Origin: Elusimicrobiota bacterium
GTDB lineage: Bacteria; Elusimicrobiota; Elusimicrobia; FEN-1173
NCBI GenBank assembly: GCA_016207625.1
Contig: JACQPF010000222.1
Coordinates: 1-16,997 of the forward strand
Direction: 5' to 3'
DNA: 16,997 nt
In this document: positions 15,939 to 16,997 of the stretch, in pieces
How positions within the stretch are numbered: the stretch's first letter is position 1
Layout of the letters: each line of letters starts with the position of its first letter
The notes under the pieces: generated by a model
The model's database searches: none
Seen by the model: the letters and a program-made list of their open reading frames with translations, nothing else
Told to the model about the DNA's origin: nothing
Translations under genes and position numbers: made by a program

Positions 15939-16997
15939 TTATGGGGTCCCCGGCTTGGCGCTTTTTTCCTCCGGCTCGTAGCGGGCGTATTGCTCGTTGG
16001 GCGCCACCTCGGCGTTCTCCTGCACGGGGTGGGCCACCAGGTTGGCCACGATCTTGTCGCCCTCCTTGAGTCCATCGACCGCCTCAAAGTGCTCATCGGT
16101 CAGCACTCCCAAGGTGACGGGGACGAACGCCACTTTGTTCTTGTCGCCCACCTGATAAACCCCACCCCGGTCCTTGTCATAAGCCTTGGCCGGGATCACG
16201 AAGGTTTCCTTGTTGAAGAGGATGATCCGGCAACTGGCCGACATGCCGGGCCGGAGCTTAGCCTGGACCGCGGCTGGCAGGCCGATCACCACGGTGCCGG
16301 TCCGCCCCGTCATGGTCACCTCGCGGGAGACCCCGAGCACCCGGCCTTCCAGCTTTTGCCCCAGGGCGTCGATCCGCACCTCGGCCTTCTGGCCGGGGCT
16401 CAGTTTGCCCAGTTGGCTTTCGATCACGCCGGTTTCCACCACCAGCTTGTCCTCGTTGGAGACCAGGACGCCGATCACTTCGCTCCGGCCGATGGTCTCC
16501 CCCACTTGCTTGTTGATCTCCGACATGTGGCCGGACTTGGCGGCGTAAATGAAGGTATCGTCGTAGTCCTTCTTGGCGATATCGTAGGCGGCCTGGGCCT
16601 CCCGCACGTCCTTAATAGTGGCGCCGCCGGCCTCCTTCAGGTCCTTGGCCCGGTCGTAGGCGATCTCCGCCTGGTTCTTTCGCGCTTCGGCGCGGGTGTG
16701 GTCCAGCTCAAAGAGGATCTGGCCCTTCTTGACCGGCTGGCCCAACCGGACGTGGACATTGGTCAACCGCTCCTCCTGGCCGTTGAAGGTCAGCTCGATG
16801 GTGTCGCCTTTGACGGTCCCCACCAGACCCTCCAGGGCGTCGGTGAAAGGCTTTTTCTGGACGAGAAAGAGATCGACTGGGGTCTTACCCGCGCTCCCGG
16901 CCCCGCCCACTTCACCGGAAGAGGCTCCCGCCGGGGCCTTGGACGCCTTGGCGTTTCGGGTTGAATAAAATAGGAGGACGGCCCCCAAGACAACGAC
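15939..16997 (-). CDS. RND periplasmic adaptor (membrane fusion protein), N-terminus cut by window edge
   Basis: The readable part is 352 residues and the frame stays open through 16997, so the true start lies beyond the window. The first visible residues (VVVLGAVLLFYS) are the end of a membrane anchor. A linker rich in Ala and Gly follows. Next come a barrel-sandwich (lipoyl-like) half with VRLGQPVKKGQILFELD, a short alpha-hairpin rich in Lys, Asp and Ala, and the matching lipoyl half with INKQVGETIGRSEVIG. The beta-barrel has LSPGQKAEVRIDA and LRPGMSASCR, and the membrane-proximal end has VDGLKEGDKIV. Such adaptors bridge RND permeases to an outer-membrane channel. No TolC-like gene is visible and it may lie further upstream. 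The TAA stop is followed by a 159-base leader before the nuclease gene, then the two permeases. Confidence 0.93.
   Translation of the reverse strand, partial: VVVLGAVLLFYSTRNAKASKAPAGASSGEVGGAGSAGKTPVDLFLVQKKPFTDALEGLVGTVKGDTIELTFNGQEERLTNVHVRLGQPVKKGQILFELDHTRAEARKNQAEIAYDRAKDLKEAGGATIKDVREAQAAYDIAKKDYDDTFIYAAKSGHMSEINKQVGETIGRSEVIGVLVSNEDKLVVETGVIESQLGKLSPGQKAEVRIDALGQKLEGRVLGVSREVTMTGRTGTVVIGLPAAVQAKLRPGMSASCRIILFNKETFVIPAKAYDKDRGGVYQVGDKNKVAFVPVTLGVLTDEHFEAVDGLKEGDKIVANLVAHPVQENAEVAPNEQYARYEPEEKSAKPGTP

Noticed and set aside
15990..16964. Plus-strand open frame of 324 residues opposite the adaptor
   Set aside because: It mirrors the adaptor codons and has no independent signal.

Overview
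All eleven genes I can support lie on the minus strand, so the window reads from its right edge to its left. The encoded proteins include an RND efflux pump with a periplasmic adaptor, two lipoproteins and a small barrel-like secreted protein, so the host is a diderm (Gram-negative type) bacterium. Base composition is GC-rich over the pump genes and clearly lower over the small genes between about 5.9 and 7.4 kb. I cannot name the phylum from the sequence.

Right part (16997 to 7439) is a tripartite efflux operon without its outer-membrane channel. It starts with a periplasmic adaptor cut by the window edge, then a YhcG/DUF1016-type PD-(D/E)xK nuclease, then two large RND permeases of about 1200 residues each. 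The nuclease gene overlaps the first permease (ATGA), and the first permease overlaps the second (GTGA), so the nuclease is translationally built into the pump operon. Both permeases carry insertions beyond the usual RND length; the second appears to have five extra membrane helices. A 17-base palindrome with conserved flanks occurs three times here: twice in frame inside the nuclease gene, encoding the same seven-residue peptide twice, and once in the 159-base leader in front of it.

Middle part (7406 to 5901) holds three short, less GC-rich genes of unknown function: a lipoprotein, a 135-residue soluble protein and a 93-residue protein with a charged tail. The last abuts the next gene with no gap.

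Left part (5900 to 74) holds a 1234-residue SNF2/HepA-type helicase, a lipoprotein with a metzincin-like zinc motif, a small secreted protein and a truncated Serratia-type nuclease. The helicase carries the most striking feature of the window: a C-terminal tract of 17 tandem 15-residue units of the form [C/S]-x-x-[S/T]-G-[K/R]. The nuclease ends exactly before its metal-site glutamate, next to an inverted repeat at the window edge, which suggests a rearrangement junction.

The efflux genes plausibly work as one pump with a heteromeric permease. I see no sequence evidence that the left-hand genes share a pathway beyond being co-oriented and closely spaced.
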